From Oreocharis arfaki (taxonomy: Eukaryota; Chordata; Aves; Passeriformes; Paramythiidae), in NCBI GenBank assembly GCA_013398015.1, contig VZRR01007611.1, positions 262,781-326,780 of the forward strand: a stretch of 64,000 bases of DNA, written 5' to 3'. Of this stretch, positions 13,428 through 27,429 are shown piece after piece. Numbering within the stretch: the stretch's first letter is position 1; every line of letters starts with the position of its first letter. A program made the position numbers and the translations under genes. Under the pieces are notes generated by a model. It was not told the DNA's origin, did not search any database, and worked only from the letters and a program-made list of their open reading frames with translations.

Positions 13428-15460
13428 GCAGTCTCTACAGCCATGGATAATTAATGTTACACAATTAACAACTTCTCAGAGGAAAGCAAATGATCATTCC
13501 TGGAGCTTAATGGCAAAGTAAGTAGGTAAATAAATAAATAAAACCTACAGCTTTCACGTTTCCATCAGGAAAGTTTCTGAAGAATAAAATGCAGAGCGAA
13601 AGACCTATTAAAGACAAAACATGAAAACAACAACAGTGTGTTTTTGACTACCATTCATCTGCAACTGTAAGTGATGAAGGATTTAGGGCAGCAGGACAGT
13701 GCACTCAAATGTCTAAAATTGCCTGGTTTTATTTAAGAATATCCAGCATTCATTTTTAGACTTTCCACTAGAAAATAAATGGCTCAATATATTATCAAAA
13801 AACTGTCAAGAAATGAGCAAGAGAACTGCAAATTTCTTCATCCAGTGCTAAGGAGGGCTCTCTGGTGACAGTAGATGCCTCAGAGGGTGTTTAAATAACT
13901 CAGATGATAAATCCTGTGGAGAAACAGTGGGTTCTATTTGCTACTTGTAGCATTAATAATCAATCACTTTTCCATACAGCTTCATCCTGATGCTATTTTA
14001 GGGCACAGGATTTTCAGGAGCCAGAAGGGTCTATTCAAGCCTCAGCATCAATTCAGGGAACTGACATATTTGGCTTCAGAGCTTGGAGAGAGAAGAGAGC
14101 AACAAGGACCGGAGCCGAGGCTAAGCCTTGGACATCTCTGGACTCAGCAAATGTGAACATGCCCACGGTTCACATCCGGAGCATTTGTTCACCTCCACAG
14201 CAGGACTGGAGAAGTCCTAACAGTTACAAACATGCAAGGTCTGGTACTAATCCCTATGACTCTCATCCCTCCATTACAGAATGTCTTTGTTTATGACTCA
14301 ATCGCCAAGATATTTTTGGAAGCTTTTATTCTGGCGATCCCAAAGCATTCTTTTCCTCTTATGAAAACTTTAGTACTTCTCTGGGGTGTGGTATATAACT
14401 TGGATACAGATTTTGGCTGAGGGCTAATGCTAACTTAAGAAGAGTGGGAATGACATTTTGCAAGGGATGAACCTTCTTAATTTTTCTCAGTCATTACTGT
14501 GAATATTTAAGGCACTTATTTTCGAAACAACAATCTAAAATACATATCAAAAGGCTAAAATACACATTGCAAAGTGCTGATCCTTATAATACAAGATTTA
14601 GGAAAGTTCAGTACAAGAAACTGGCTTTAAACCAGTAAATAAACAATGCCTCATTTTGTTTCAGATAGCTGGAGAGGGTAGCCAAGCCACAGTTCAAAAC
14701 CAGAAAAAATCACGTCCAGATTTTCTTATTTTGCTAACAAAACAAACATGTATTCAATCTTTTGAGTGAACATTTGATAATTCCTTGAAGAATTTGTTAC
14801 CTATAAATACAACATCTCTTCAACTCTGTGTATTATTACAGTTTCTCTGAGTGCCAGTCATAGTAGCAGTACATGCCAAATACTGTCCTTTTCCTCATAA
14901 ATGGCAGCCTTCCAAAACCTTTGGCTATATATAACTACTGGAGTGTTTGAGGAATCTGGGGAATGAAAAATCTCCAGCAGAGTAATTTGCTCAGGTCTGT
15001 AGCAGAAGCTTGAGACCAATCACTGTGTTTCCTAATTAATGGCAATCCAAGAACGTCTTTTTTTGCTTACCTCTGCATTGCACATTACATCTGCAATTCA
15101 CCCAGACCATGGCTCCTGCACATCTCCTTTAGTGGCAGTGCTCATGCGAACTTCCATCAGCTCCTGTACCCTTCACAGCCATTCAATTCCACTACTTCAC
15201 CACTCCTTCAGTGGTGCCAGGACACTGATTAGAAACTCGTGTTTGAACAAACCTCAGGTGGTATAACTTTGCTCCAGGTTTTCAATCAGGACATTTTTAA
15301 CACAAATAAGTTCCCAGATCTGATTCATCATTACAACTACTGAAGAACAAAACAAAATTGAGATTGATGGTGATGAAGGTGGCACTAGCATCAAGAGTAT
15401 CCAGAGATGTTTCAAACTTTCTTCCCAGGCCTGCAAACTTCTAAAAAGCTGGTTTAGGAC

Positions 15461-15500
15461 AAAATTGATGGCTTTATGCCCAAATTGATGTCTTTATCTC
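15461..15500. repeat. 20-bp tandem duplication, two copies
   Basis: Two adjacent 20-bp units (15461-15480 and 15481-15500) share the AAATTGATG core and CTTTAT block, differing at four of twenty positions. A small old tandem duplication; no function implied. Confidence 0.7.
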
Positions 15501-17670
15501 ACCTGCTGATGGAGCATATTGACATCTGTGGAGGCCTTGAATTAAATTCAAGAGCAGCTTCCCAAGCAGGAGCCAGTAAAAGCATTCAAGGAGTTCATCC
15601 TCTGCCAGTGATAGCGGGTTCAGATGAAAACGTGATGATCCAGAGGAGGGCTCTGCCTTCTCCTATGCTCAGCATGTGTTAGCTAGGGGCCATGCTTCCA
15701 GCCAGATGTTGCCAGACTCTAGGCAAACTTCTGTGTTTCCAAAAGCCATCAAACAGCAGAATGTAACAAATTGTTCACTAGAAGAAAATCTTCAGTTAGC
15801 AGTTGAAAATTAGATCTTTTTTAAACTATTCTCTCATTGCAGTTTCTCATACCACGGCTGGACATTTGAAATTCTCTCTGGATACCCTTGTATATACAAG
15901 CATGATTTCTGCCTTCTGTATTTTACCTCTGTATTTTGTGATATACAGACTTCATCTCAATCCCAGTGTGAATTTTAGGCCTCACACTTCCCTGTTAAAA
16001 CTGCAGATGTAGCAGATGCCACAGCAGGTATAAAGTTTCAAATCATCTAGCAGAATGTTACAGTTCTGAAATTCTTGCCTTTTTTCTCACTCATATTTCC
16101 CATTCAATGAGCAGAGTAAGGATACAAACCTCTGGTCTTCATTCCCTGGAATACACTGTTTTTTCTTTTTTCTTCAAAGCTGCAGTAAGAAAATCAGCTT
16201 CTTAACAGCAAAGCAAAGCCAACAGGTTCAAAAACGATCACTGTGAGGTGCAAAGCCAGAGACTTTTACCTGCAGGACAGTGAGTACACCATCCACATCA
16301 GAGCTTTATAAACCAGGCTAAAATATTTCAATGTTTTTCTGCCTTAACACTATCAAGCACGGGCAAGCACAGTGGAGCCAGCATGTGATTAAAAAGTACC
16401 ATGTAAAAAGCTTCCACAGATTTGGGGTTTTTTAAAATGTGTAAATGTATTACAGAGTTCTCATGCGTTTGTGTACTTGTGCAGCAGCCTAGCTGTGAGG
16501 ATTTTGCTGGCTGTTCCCCACACCCTCACAGACAGGCATGCAGTAGCTTTGGCTGAACATGAAAAGGAATGCATAGGGAAAAGTTACAAGCTCATAAAAT
16601 GTTAATGGTCACTTGCTTCTGTTTTTCAGTATATAACAACTAAATAGACTCATCTTGTTAATGCAATCCGAGGTTGCTCTGGTTTTGTGGTATTGTTCTA
16701 CTAAATCTCCACTGCATTATACTGGTGTGCACACATACACACACACTCAGCTACAAATTTTTCTGCTGTGATTCTCCCCAGTGAAAAAGCATTACAGCCA
16801 CTACTGGCACCAGCAGAGAAGGGAAGGAGGTGCAGCATATTGTTTAACAATGATGCCAAGCAAGTTAATAATTAGAATTTGCTATGGTCAGCTTCTTTCC
16901 CAAATACTTCATTTAAGTTTGTCCTTTCTAAAAGATTTTCTCATGTAAGACTCACATTCATGCAAAAGGCAGATGCACATCTGTGGTTTGCAGGCTTTCA
17001 ATAAATAAGTTGTTATAATAAGTAAAATTTAACAACCTGGAGAAAGGAATGGATCAACCCAGATTCTAAAGAAGCAAAAGAACTTTTCCTGCTACGAATA
17101 TGTCACACACAAAACTACTTGAATAGAACATCTGTTGTCTATAATCTGATAGCAGTGTAGGTTTTAAACAGCGCAAAGAGATCCTAACGCATGGGCAGAT
17201 GCGTGGTTAAAGGCAGCGCACAGGATGATCCCCATCTTGTGCTACCCACTTCCTTAGACAGAAGAATAAAACCTCACTCCTGCCAGAGTGCCGTTTCACT
17301 GTCAGCACACATTTGGACAGCCTAAGACCTTATGGCTTGTTTTATTGAGTACCAGCCTTGTATCAGTCAACCTGAGCCTTTGTCCTTGTGAAATCATGCC
17401 AGAAAGCTGCTTGGGCCAGGGACAGATGTCCTTTGTTCCAGAACAGATGCGGCCTTGCTTTGTGCCTTTTCTTTCATGGCCTCCTGGCTGGGGCTGCAGT
17501 GGCACCCTGTCCCCGACATTGCCATGTCTGACATCTGCCGTGGCAGCGCAAGGGACACCCCTCCTTGGATGCAGAGCAGCTGTGTGAGCCGTAAGGGCAC
17601 TGCTGCTGTGCAAGTGCCAGGATTCACTTGCTGCTGTGGCACCCATGGCCCTATGTGTGCACAGCATGGG

Positions 17671-17747
17671 GTACATGTGTGTGTGAGTATCTCTGTGTGT
17701 GTGTGTGTTTTTCTCTGTGTGCATGCATATATGTGTGTGCGTGTGTT
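17671..17747. repeat. TG/CA microsatellite, interrupted
   Basis: Alternating TG runs interrupted by short non-repeat segments (gtacatgtgtgtgtgag, ctctgtgtgtgtgtgt, atgtgtgtgcgtgtgt). The overlapping open frames here on both strands are produced by the repeat (His/Thr-rich on the minus strand, Val/Cys-rich on the plus) and are not evidence of a gene. Confidence 0.9.
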
Positions 17748-18086
17748 CACCTCCCCTTCTGCCTTTCATGACTGCAGGAGGTGACACGCCTGTGCCTGAA
17801 AGCTGTGACACCAGCGCCGAGGATGCAAAGCAGCAGGATGTGAGGAAGTGCTGGAGCTGCTACAGCTGAGTCAGCAAGCCCCAGATGCTCTCCTGCCTAT
17901 TTGTCTTGCAGCAAGCTGCTGTCTGTGCTGCGAGCTCCCCAGCAGGCCATGCTTGCTCAGGAAGTTACAAAACTGAGTAGAATGGTCTCAGCTCTCCCAG
18001 AGTCAACAAAAATATTGGAACTTATGTACCTAGGCTGGCTATTTCTGCTCTGAACTTTGCAAGCAGAAAACAGCTCACATTAAAGA
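17748..18086. other. Noncoding spacer
   Basis: Unique sequence between the TG microsatellite and the CR1 fragment. Nothing recognised. Confidence 0.6.
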
Positions 18087-18489
18087 CAGGACAGTGGAGA
18101 CAGGCTGAGAGAGTTGGGGTTTTTCAGTCTGCAGAAGAAAAGGCTCTGGGGAAACAACGTAGCAGCCTTCCAGTGCCAAAGGGGGCCTGCAAGAGAGCTG
18201 GAGAGGGACTTTTTGCCAGGGCATGAAGTGATAGGACAAGGGGTGATGGCTTTACATTGACAGAGGGTGGGTTTAGACTAGATATTAGGAAGAAAATCTT
18301 TACTTTAAGGGTGGTGATACACTGGAACAGGTTGCCCAGCAAATTTGTGGATGCCACCATCCGTGAAAGTGTTCAAAGCCAGGCTGGATAGGGCCTTGAG
18401 CAACCTGGTCTAGTGGAATGTGACACTCCCCCCCAGATGAACTTTGAGGTCTCTTCCAACCCAAACCATTCCATGATTTTATGATTCTG
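18087..18489 (+). mobile_element. CR1 LINE 3' end
   Basis: A clear CR1 3' terminal segment in the sense orientation. In order it shows the 'ggctgagagagttggggttttt cagtctgcagaag'-type start, the 'agatattaggaagaaaatcttta' block, 'cactggaacaggttgcccag', 'gatgccaccatcc', and the terminal 'cttccaacccaaaccattcc' followed by a short ATGATTYT repeat (ATGATTTTATGATTCTG) at the 3' edge. It is heavily 5'-truncated with no reverse-transcriptase coding left, so it is a dead insertion. The intact terminal octamer-type repeat fixes the 3' boundary well; the 5' boundary is approximate. Confidence 0.92.
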
Positions 18490-21400
18490 TGCTTTCATTC
18501 TTCAGAAGACCTCCATGACATTCCTACAGCTCTCACTGATGGACGCAAGGATAAAGACATTTAATTCTGCTTCCTCACAGAACTCTTTACCATCATTCAG
18601 AAAGAAACTCTCTGTCCGTAACTGTTGAAAAATGCCTATCCAACAGCAAGCATGGAATCACTCTGTGTCTAACTGACCTTAGGCGCGTTGCAGGTTGCTG
18701 AATCACCCAGATTTTCTGTCTTTGTAGACTGTTTCCCCACCTTTTAATTTGTGCCAGCAATAAGTAGTACAGCAACTAGAAAACAAGCCACTTTAAGGAG
18801 ATTAATTTTTTACTTTCTGTCAAACTCATTTTTAGCCAGATCAATTCCTTGAACCACTTCACTGCCTGACAACAGAACCAGCTGCAGTGGGAATAACCGC
18901 CGACTGACAGCCAGTTGGATTTGGATTGGCTTCAGCCATGATGAAACAGCATCCTCCTTCAAGAAGAGAGGCCTCAACTAAGGCATGACTCATGCAATGA
19001 CCTGTAAGCTTTAAAAAAGGTGTAGTGAGTGATAACAGTAAAGCCTGAGGTAGAAAAAAATGGTGCATGAAGTGAGGTGGTGTACTTCCTGAGTGACTGG
19101 CGTCTCAGTGGAGTGTGGAATGCCTCTCCTTTTCATACACACCATTTGGTCTGTGACTGAAGATTAAGCCATCTAATTTCTAATCACTGCCTACTGTGGC
19201 AAGCACTTGCTACACACACTTTCTGGATGGTGAAGCTATGAAGCTCACATCTATGAAGCTCAAATAGAGAAATATCTTAAGACACTTAGAGGAAGAAAAG
19301 CTCCCTGTGAAACCTCAGCCAGCTGCAATGCTCGTGGAACTGGAGGGGAGAAGATCTGAGTTGACTTTGAAAGAGTGGGGAGAAAATATCACTATTTTCA
19401 TAGAGGAAGTATCTTAATACATTTTCAGTCATTGCAGGAATACCCCTGCAATTGTGAACTGTGGAGTGATTTAAAACTGTCGGGAAAAATATAATCAAAG
19501 AGATGCCCCCTGATGTCTCATGATCTCTTTCTGAGGCACATATGGTAGTTATGGCTTTTGATGTTTGCTCTCACACCTTTAATTTGTAGGGAAGTTTTCT
19601 GTAAGCTATGACATGTAAGGACAAGCAAAGACAATGTTCTCTAGCCCCCAGGGCATCTGAAATAACTTTTGTCTTGGGAAAAAAGATTCATTAGGCTGAA
19701 GTGCGCAGGCTTACTCAAAGACCTCACTTTACAGGGCAAACTCTTACCTGAAACAGTGAAAGCAAGAGTTTGAAAAATAGAACCCCACAAATTTAACAAT
19801 CTTTTCTCACTAAATTCAGAAGTAGTTACAACCCCAGCACAGTCACTGCACAAAACTGCTTTTTTTTCCCAGCAGTTGAAGAGGGATGTCTATTGCATCA
19901 TCAGCCTGGAGATCAGGGCCAGCAGATGAATGTGAGGGTTAGTCTCCAGTGAAACACTAAGCATCTCTCTCTTCCTAAGGCACTGAAAGAGGCTTCATAT
20001 TCCTCCCTCAAGACAAGCCATTGCTCAAAGATTATCTTTAATATACAACATCTTTCAAGCAGACTAATCTTCCCCATTGTCTAGACTGCACAATACAGCC
20101 TTCAAACAAGAAGTGCAAATGGGGACATTTCTATGTTCTCTCCTCATCCCTCTTATGTGAACAGCTGAGAGACCAACAGGCAGCAGAGTCTTAGATCTTG
20201 GATTTAGTTTGTACACTGCAATAAAATTGCAGGCCAAATTGTAATAGTATGACAGGAGAAGGATCTGTGGGTATATTCATATACTCCACAGGCATTTCCT
20301 CAGAGATACTCTTTGACACTCAGGGCAAAGAGCTTCCTCCTCCGACAGAGGCTTTTCTGTCTTTTCTGGATGACTTCTTGTAGAGGCCTTTCCTGGGCTT
20401 GCCACTTGGACTCCAGTTTTCAGATACAATTTCTTTCTTTGGGAAACCGTCAGAAAACATTTGGTGCTGCTGGTGTTTCCCACCGTGGGAAAACCTGTCA
20501 GTGCCAGGCAAGAGGAGGCAATGTTTGTAATGTGCAACAATTGGGTGGCTCTCAGCCAACAAGAAGTGAGGTCCAAGGGTCATGTATGCCCTGCTCTGCT
20601 GACTATTCTGACCGAATACTAAAGATCCCCAAAAGACAGCTGCTGCTACAGCTTTGTGTTGCGGATCCTTTGTTGGTGTTTAAAGTATTTTATTTTTAAA
20701 AATATTTTTCTGGCCACAGTTTCCATCTGTTTTTCCTAGAGCTGGTGGATGGTCAATTAACTAGAGTTTGGGGAAATCAGCAGTTTTTTGTTTGCAATCA
20801 TTCATGCAGATCTTTCTCTGCCTTCAGTCTGAGCTGATTCGCAAAGACAAACAACTAAAATAAACACAGCTCTAATGCTGCCTGGTTCAGAGTCAACTGA
20901 ACATTCAGCTCTGGAAGTACTGCAGGATTTTTAGGTAAAGCATAAATCCATCCAAATTTATTTCATGTTTGAAAGAGATCCATCACCAGATGGGCCTGCC
21001 TTGGAGCTGGGAGCTGATGGAGTTAGACTGTGCCCACACTTCCTTCCTGGGAGCAGCAATTTCAATGGAAATACTCACAGAGTAAACGCTGAACCCTGGG
21101 TCTTTCAGCTTAACTCCATTTCCTTGGCTTCTGCATTGAGCGGCTGGGAAAAAACACCCGGCAAATAGTTCCTCAGTCTGCCCCGCTCCTCACCCCATGC
21201 TGTTTGTCTTCAGCTCGGCCAATATGTCCCTTTGCATGGACAAACTGTAAAATCAGTAAGGGGAAGAGTTCATCTTAAAAAAGGAGCATGGAAACTTGGG
21301 GAGGAGGAGGGAAATAAGGAGTTACAACCATATTGGCTCCCCACACCTATTTAGGATGGGATTTCACCAGTCACTGTGTTAGCACAACTGAATGGAGAGC

Positions 21401-24400
21401 CTGGAAAGGAGAAAGTGGGCAGAGATGAAGCAAGTCTGGCTGCTGAGCACAACAGCTCACAAAACCCTGACCTGGCCCAAGAGGGACTGAGCTCCATAAG
21501 CCAGCTCTGATGCTACTGAAGCACCCTCCTGATCCTGCCACGTCACAGGACAGCATGAGAAGCAGATTTAAGTCTCTGTGGGCCTTGAAAAGAAGACAAA
21601 AAACCCGTAGCTTTGTGGGGGTAAAAGCAGAGGGTACGTTTCAGTGCTCTTTGGCTTTTATGTTAGATACGGATCTGAAGTCCACTGAGTTCGTTTGAAA
21701 GACTGAGTGCACTGCTCTTTATCAAGACTAAAGATCAAATATTTCAAAGATTTCACCAATTCTTTCACTGGCTGCAAAGCACTAAGAAAGATGACTGGGA
21801 AAATATAGAAAAAGGCGAAAGAAACACAGAAACACAGAAACAGCAATGTACCATTGAAACAGAATGTTACTGTGAGATGTAGTTTATAATACTTAGTTGA
21901 TCAACATGCTAGGCAAGGGATTTGTTTTTTGTGTTTTGAACCAGTAGATGCACAGATGGGGTCTATAATAGAACTGGCATGTGTGTGGATTTTTTTTTAA
22001 GGCTGCATAATTTTACAACCACTACTAACATTCGCGCGTGTTGATATAATGGGAAGAGTACTCAAACTTCTGAGAATTAACATTGTCAAACTGGCTTCCT
22101 GCCCATGAGGTGACATTGAATTTGCAGTAGTCTTTGTCTGGAGCAGCAGTAGTGGCTACAGCCAGATTGTGCAGACCCATGAGCTGCTCTAATCATAGTA
22201 ATAGCAGTAGCATCAATATGATCATAAGTAATTTAAGAAATGTAATTTTCCCCATGTTTTCAGCCAGAGGTACAGTGGCAGCTACCTTGATTAGGATCAA
22301 GCAATAGATCTGCTTTTGAGGCAGGGTTAGAAATGGGCTTTTCTGACTTCTCTTGCTATATATGATGTGGTTACCATGTGGAATAGAGCACCAGCACACA
22401 CTAACCAATTAGGCCTCATTGACCAACCAGGTCCAAAAGCATTTCCACGTGCTCCAACAGGTTTCTCTTCACCAGTAAACTACCTGAACATCATCTTTGT
22501 CACAAATTTACCAATTTCAGCTGCACTCTCTCTAAACCACCACCAGAGATGATCCTGCAATTAGAATGGTCCAATGGACCCTACCCAAGAGGGGAAGAGT
22601 GTTTGTCTGTGACAAGCCTGTTCTGGAGGTGAGCTGTCCTGCATACGTGGCCACCTGCTTGGGCTGTTTGTGTCCACAGCCACAGAGGCCACTCCACAAA
22701 TGTGCCTTCTGATTGTCAGTTCATGGGTTTGTTAAGTGCACGGATTTTCTAAAGCAACTTTGAGGAGGGGTCATTACTCCTTTCTCATTCACCTGTATCA
22801 GTGAGAAGTGAAGAAAATGAACAGAACGACACAACCAGTAATACAGAAAGAGAAAAAGAAAGGTACATCAAGATGTGTGTGTTTTGCTTTTCTCCAGGGA
22901 TAATGTAGGGAGTACATTTTGTCCTGAGATTTTCACAAGAAAGCAATTAACTCTCGGAAAAAAATAACATGAGTCAAGATTTTAAAACCTGTATGTGTTA
23001 GAAAAGATCAACACTTGGGAAACTCACACAAACATGCTTTCAGAATTCCTCTAATGCTGTCAGTTCAGCTGAATGCCACCAGTTCACATCAAGTGCAGAA
23101 GGTCCCCTAAGCAACTCAGCACCTTCAAAATGTTTATTTAGAAGCACAGCTAGAGCAGGAAAAGCCTAGCTTTAAGCTATGTATCTGTCAGAGACTCATA
23201 CATAAACCATTTCACTAAAAGAAGCTATTTCAGCATTTGGTGACTCCTAAGAATGGTCCAAACTATGCTGCAAAAATACTGGAGGATGTGTCCTGATCTC
23301 TGGGATACAACCCAGCTGAGATATATGCCACTGCAGTCATACCTGTCAGTGTTTTAAAAGAAAAGCCCATATAATGCTAATCTGATCAAACTGCAAACTC
23401 AGTGCTTAAGCAATAAAACTGCAGTTTTACTGGTCCCTGTTACTTCTCAAGTCTTAAAATCTCTGACAGGTAATATGGCATCTAAAAGACTCTTCAGATC
23501 TACTCTTAAAAGCTAAGCTATCATAGACAAGAAACTAATAGAGCAAAACCATAGTAATAATTGAAGCAACCATAATCCACCTAACTACTAATCAAAAGCC
23601 TCTCTGAAGAGCTTCCTATTTTGGATGGGTTCTGCTGATCCCTTTTATTTGTTTGATTTTATCAGCAGCACCAGTGAACCAACAGCCCTAAGCTGAGGCC
23701 ATCACAGGCAGGCACTGACTGGCTCTGCACCAACATGAATATTACTAGTCCAAAATCAGTTGCAAACTCTGGAACATCAGGTGAACAAAGCCCACTGCCA
23801 CCAAAAAATAGCACTGCAGAATTCAATCTCTCAAGCCTCCAGCACAAAGAAAGCAATGCTGTGCTAGTAGAGACACAGATTTTTTTGCAGTATGTTTGTC
23901 ATTCAGATTATTGCCTCCTCAATTGCTGGTAGCTGAATTCCCATCTCATAAAAGCTTTTTGAAGGAAAATCCCTCAGAGGGAGCTGACTTTTCCATTTTT
24001 TTCTTCATTTCTTTAGCTCTGTGGAAGGCCCACCCACAGTTTTGGCTGCCTATTGCAGCTCTCTATTCTGTTTAAGTTCTTTTCTTGCTCAGCTATTTGC
24101 AGATGCCAATTAGAGCAAAATGTCTACAGGGCTCTTATTAATTAAAAAAAAAAATGTAAAAAACCAGAAAATAAATGAAAATCTTGATTTCAGTGCTAAC
24201 CCCAAATTTGGAAAGCTACAGACACTTAAAAATACACCCTGTCTTTTTTGTTTGGTTGTTTTTTTGTTCTCTGTCCCAACTATCTCCCTCCAAAATCATT
24301 AGCTAGGATGGATAAACACAAGAATACATCTTCACCTATAGCAGCAATTGTAATTTTTAGGTCTGTGGACAACCATACAACATGATGCTTTTCCTCAAGA

Positions 24401-27400
24401 GATGCCAGAGTGGTTCTAAGAGGGAAAGTGTTGCAGACATGCTGAAGTTATAACAACATAAACCATAAGGGCTGCAGGACAACCTTTTTGGCATTATAAA
24501 ATACTTTTTTATAGCATGGGAGTTTTCACCTGAGTAACAAAGCCCTGTAATAACTCATGAAACCATCTCCATATCTCCATGAAAGGATGTAACCAGAAAT
24601 ATCACCTGTCATCTAGGCTAACTTCTTCAGGTTCTGCTTGAAACTCAGACTCTGTAAGCCTTCAATGCGCTTTTGTGAAACATGTTTTCTGCCTCCAATC
24701 CCCCCTCTGGTAGTAGTGCATGCATTAACTGACGTCTCATTATAATACTGTTACTTCAGATCTTATGGCACAGTTCTCTTTTAGCCCTGAAAAACACTGT
24801 TTTCACTGTACTGCCATTTTATCTCACTTCATGCAATTATAAAATAGCATATACATCTGTTAAATATTATTATTACTGAAGTAAAAAATTCCCTGTAGCA
24901 CAAGCAATAAAATTTTTATAGAGAACATATTTATCTTTTGACACATTATTGTATTGACTCATGAAAAATAGAAGCAATATTCTCATTATTTATCCAATCT
25001 AACTTGAAGAATGGTATTGCCATTTCCTTCCAGGAAGAAAGGATGTTGAATATTTGATATATGTGATTAGTGAAGTCTGCAGCGACCTCTTCCAGTATTC
25101 TGTATTGTTAACAATCATTGAACCTTACAGAGGAAGAGGAACAGGGGTTTTGAGAGTTGTCATGTATTTGATAGTTTCACAAAGTCATTAAGTTTCTTGA
25201 AAGGCAACAGGTAACTTAAACTTAAAAGGAAGTTTAACCAAAACATGGCTAAAAGTCACCACCCAAAACAAAAGGTCATGAGAAACCACTTGGGGGGCAT
25301 TGAATTCTGTGCCTAAGTGGGATTCCCTGGATACTGTTTAATGCTTGTTAGAAAGAGACAACAGAAACGTCTCTGGATTTACCTCCCATTCTCAGGACTA
25401 AAATTTCAAATTACTGCAATAATATAGGTTCTTCTATAGCTCAGCCCCTCAGTAATTCTGCTGGCTGCTAAAACCAATGTAGAAATGGAGCCAAACCACA
25501 ATGAGCTCTAGAGGCACCACTTCCACAATGTCTGAGATATGGGCTCTCTCCATTCAGACCCGCGGAGACTAAGAGGGGAGAGTGCTCGCAAATGGTATTT
25601 TAGCTCGGGCTCTCTCTTTTTGACAGCCCAGAAGGGTCAGTCAAAAAGAAATTAATGCTTACATGAACACAAGTGAAAAAGCTGAGATCCCAGCTCAGCT
25701 GCTGCTGTAGCAGATGTTGAAATTCACTCCCACACAGCAACCTTGGGGATAGTACTGCACCCAAGACTTCCTTCTGCAGTAACTGCCAGCTCTAGAGAGC
25801 TCTGCAGTTTGGCTGCGAGGCACAGAGAGGGAGGCAGCAGTGTGCAGAAGGGAAAATTCCAGCTGTGGTTGTTTCCACTTCCCTCTCTTCCCACCCCACA
25901 ACAGCTTCACTGTCAGAAACAACAACAAACTGCAGGACTGCATTCATGCTGATCCCCAAGTGCCAATTTCAACCCCTCAATTGAAGGATCATTTTCTTAG
26001 GCACATTTAACTAGCTCCAAGCCTTTTTGCCTGTCTAAAAAAGCAGTATCAATTAGTAATAAGTAATAATACATAATTAACAGCAGTATTTAGAAGCAGT
26101 CCTGCCTTGCAGGGCTCTGGCTACTAGCTAATCGAGCTTTACACTGAAGCACACTAGAAAAATGTTAACATCATCATATCATTTAAAGGACATTTCGCCA
26201 TGTATTTCTTGAATGACTATTCGTCCATTCTCCCTTCCTCTTCAGAGCACTTTCCAAAGGCATGCCATGATGGCTGGCAGCACCATCCCTATTCTTCAGA
26301 GGATGGACAGGTAGAGCAGCTGGCCAGCAGCTCACTGGTAGAGCCAAGAACAGCAGCCAGGTGCATCAAGCTCTGTGTTTCATCAAGTCAGCCACAAGCA
26401 AGGGAGCATGACTCTAAAATAAGGGGAATACAGCCTTGGTAGAGTTTCCTACACAAGTGTGGCAGGAAGAGATTTTGAGTCTTGGTCCTGCTTGCTCATG
26501 ACCTTTCTCAAGCACTGAAGAATTCTCTGAAAAGATTTGTAACTAATTATCAGCCTTCACAGCTTTCAGCATAACTACTGCAGTTCTCAAAACCACAAAA
26601 TAAATTGAATGCAGATGAGCAAGACCAGAACCATAGATAATGAGAGAGCTCAGCAGACGAAAAAAAGAGAATTAAATAGAAAAACACATTCTAAGACATT
26701 CAAATCATGTCAGTGCCCACTAAAGAATGTCAGCAGTGGTCTTTGTGGAATAGGAGCTGTGCTTGATGCAGCATTTCAAGAAGGAGAAGGTTTATTTATG
26801 AACTTGATCTTGTTTGGAGAGTTTTAGCTTGATTTTTAAGGTAGAGAAATCTGGGGCACAGGGAAGAACATCAAATTATTTTCTAGAAGAAAATCCCTTT
26901 TCAAAGGTTATAGGTATCAAAGCAGCACATTACCACTACAATTTGCTTCATACATCTATTCCCCAATATCTAAGAGTGAGTAAGGATCTGTTTCTACATA
27001 TGGCAGAAAAAGGCAGCAAAGGCAGAGCAGAAATGGTGGTGAGAGCACTATGCTGCATGGAGCAGCAGCACTCCAGGACTGGCTGACAGGCTGGCAAGGA
27101 TTTTAACCCTCTTTTGCCCTTTTGCTCTTCTCCCAGGGTGGAAGAGGGAACAATTTTGGCATCACTGTATGGCCTGTCTGTATTGTTCCACTTTTGTTCA
27201 CTACTAGTTTTTTTTCTAGGAAAGAAATTTTTTGAGCATCTCAGCAAATTCATCCGGGGCTTTTTACAGAACACGTGGTAGACAAATTCTGACTCCTGCA
27301 TAGCAATAGATGTACAACATGTTGTTTTGAAGTCAACTCTTGGATTTTTCAAAGCAGAAAAAGCATTTCCCTTTCCTGCTGGGAGCAAGGCTACATACTG

Positions 27401-27401
27401 C
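18490..27401. other. Noncoding DNA, no gene seen
   Basis: Long unique stretch. It has small tandem repeats (15-bp CTATGAAGCTCA-type units near 19232-19264; AAACACAG units near 21822-21843), a run of 11 A near 24147-24157, and a 16-bp perfect palindrome TAAAACTGCAGTTTTA at 23414-23429 (about one such palindrome is expected by chance in 64 kb). The open frames at 20277-20699 on both strands overlap each other and show no domain. No transposon or RNA gene recognised. Confidence 0.65.
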
Positions 27402-27429
27402 TGATCACTGTGACTTCTCACAGTGATCA
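27402..27429. repeat. Perfect 12-bp inverted repeat (hairpin)
   Basis: TGATCACTGTGA, four-base spacer CTTC, then the exact reverse complement TCACAGTGATCA. The symmetry stops at both ends (flanking C on each side). If transcribed it would form a 12-bp stem with a tetraloop, too short for a canonical pre-microRNA. It has no adjacent T-run terminator and no recognised gene beside it. Confidence 0.9.

Larger units (their letters stand above)
12176..17670. other. Noncoding DNA, no gene seen
   Basis: Unique noncoding sequence with small simple repeats: a T run near 12942-12953, AAAT repeats near 13528-13541 and a short CA repeat near 16727-16747. Short open frames on both strands show no domain. 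A CTCF-like motif and a 20-bp tandem duplication inside this stretch are listed separately. Confidence 0.65.

Noticed and set aside
17302..17811. 169-codon minus-strand frame with His/Thr-rich repeats
   Set aside because: The His/Thr repeats are translation of the TG/CA microsatellite; overlapping frames exist on both strands.
23414..23429. 16-bp perfect palindrome
   Set aside because: About one palindrome of this length is expected by chance in 64 kb.
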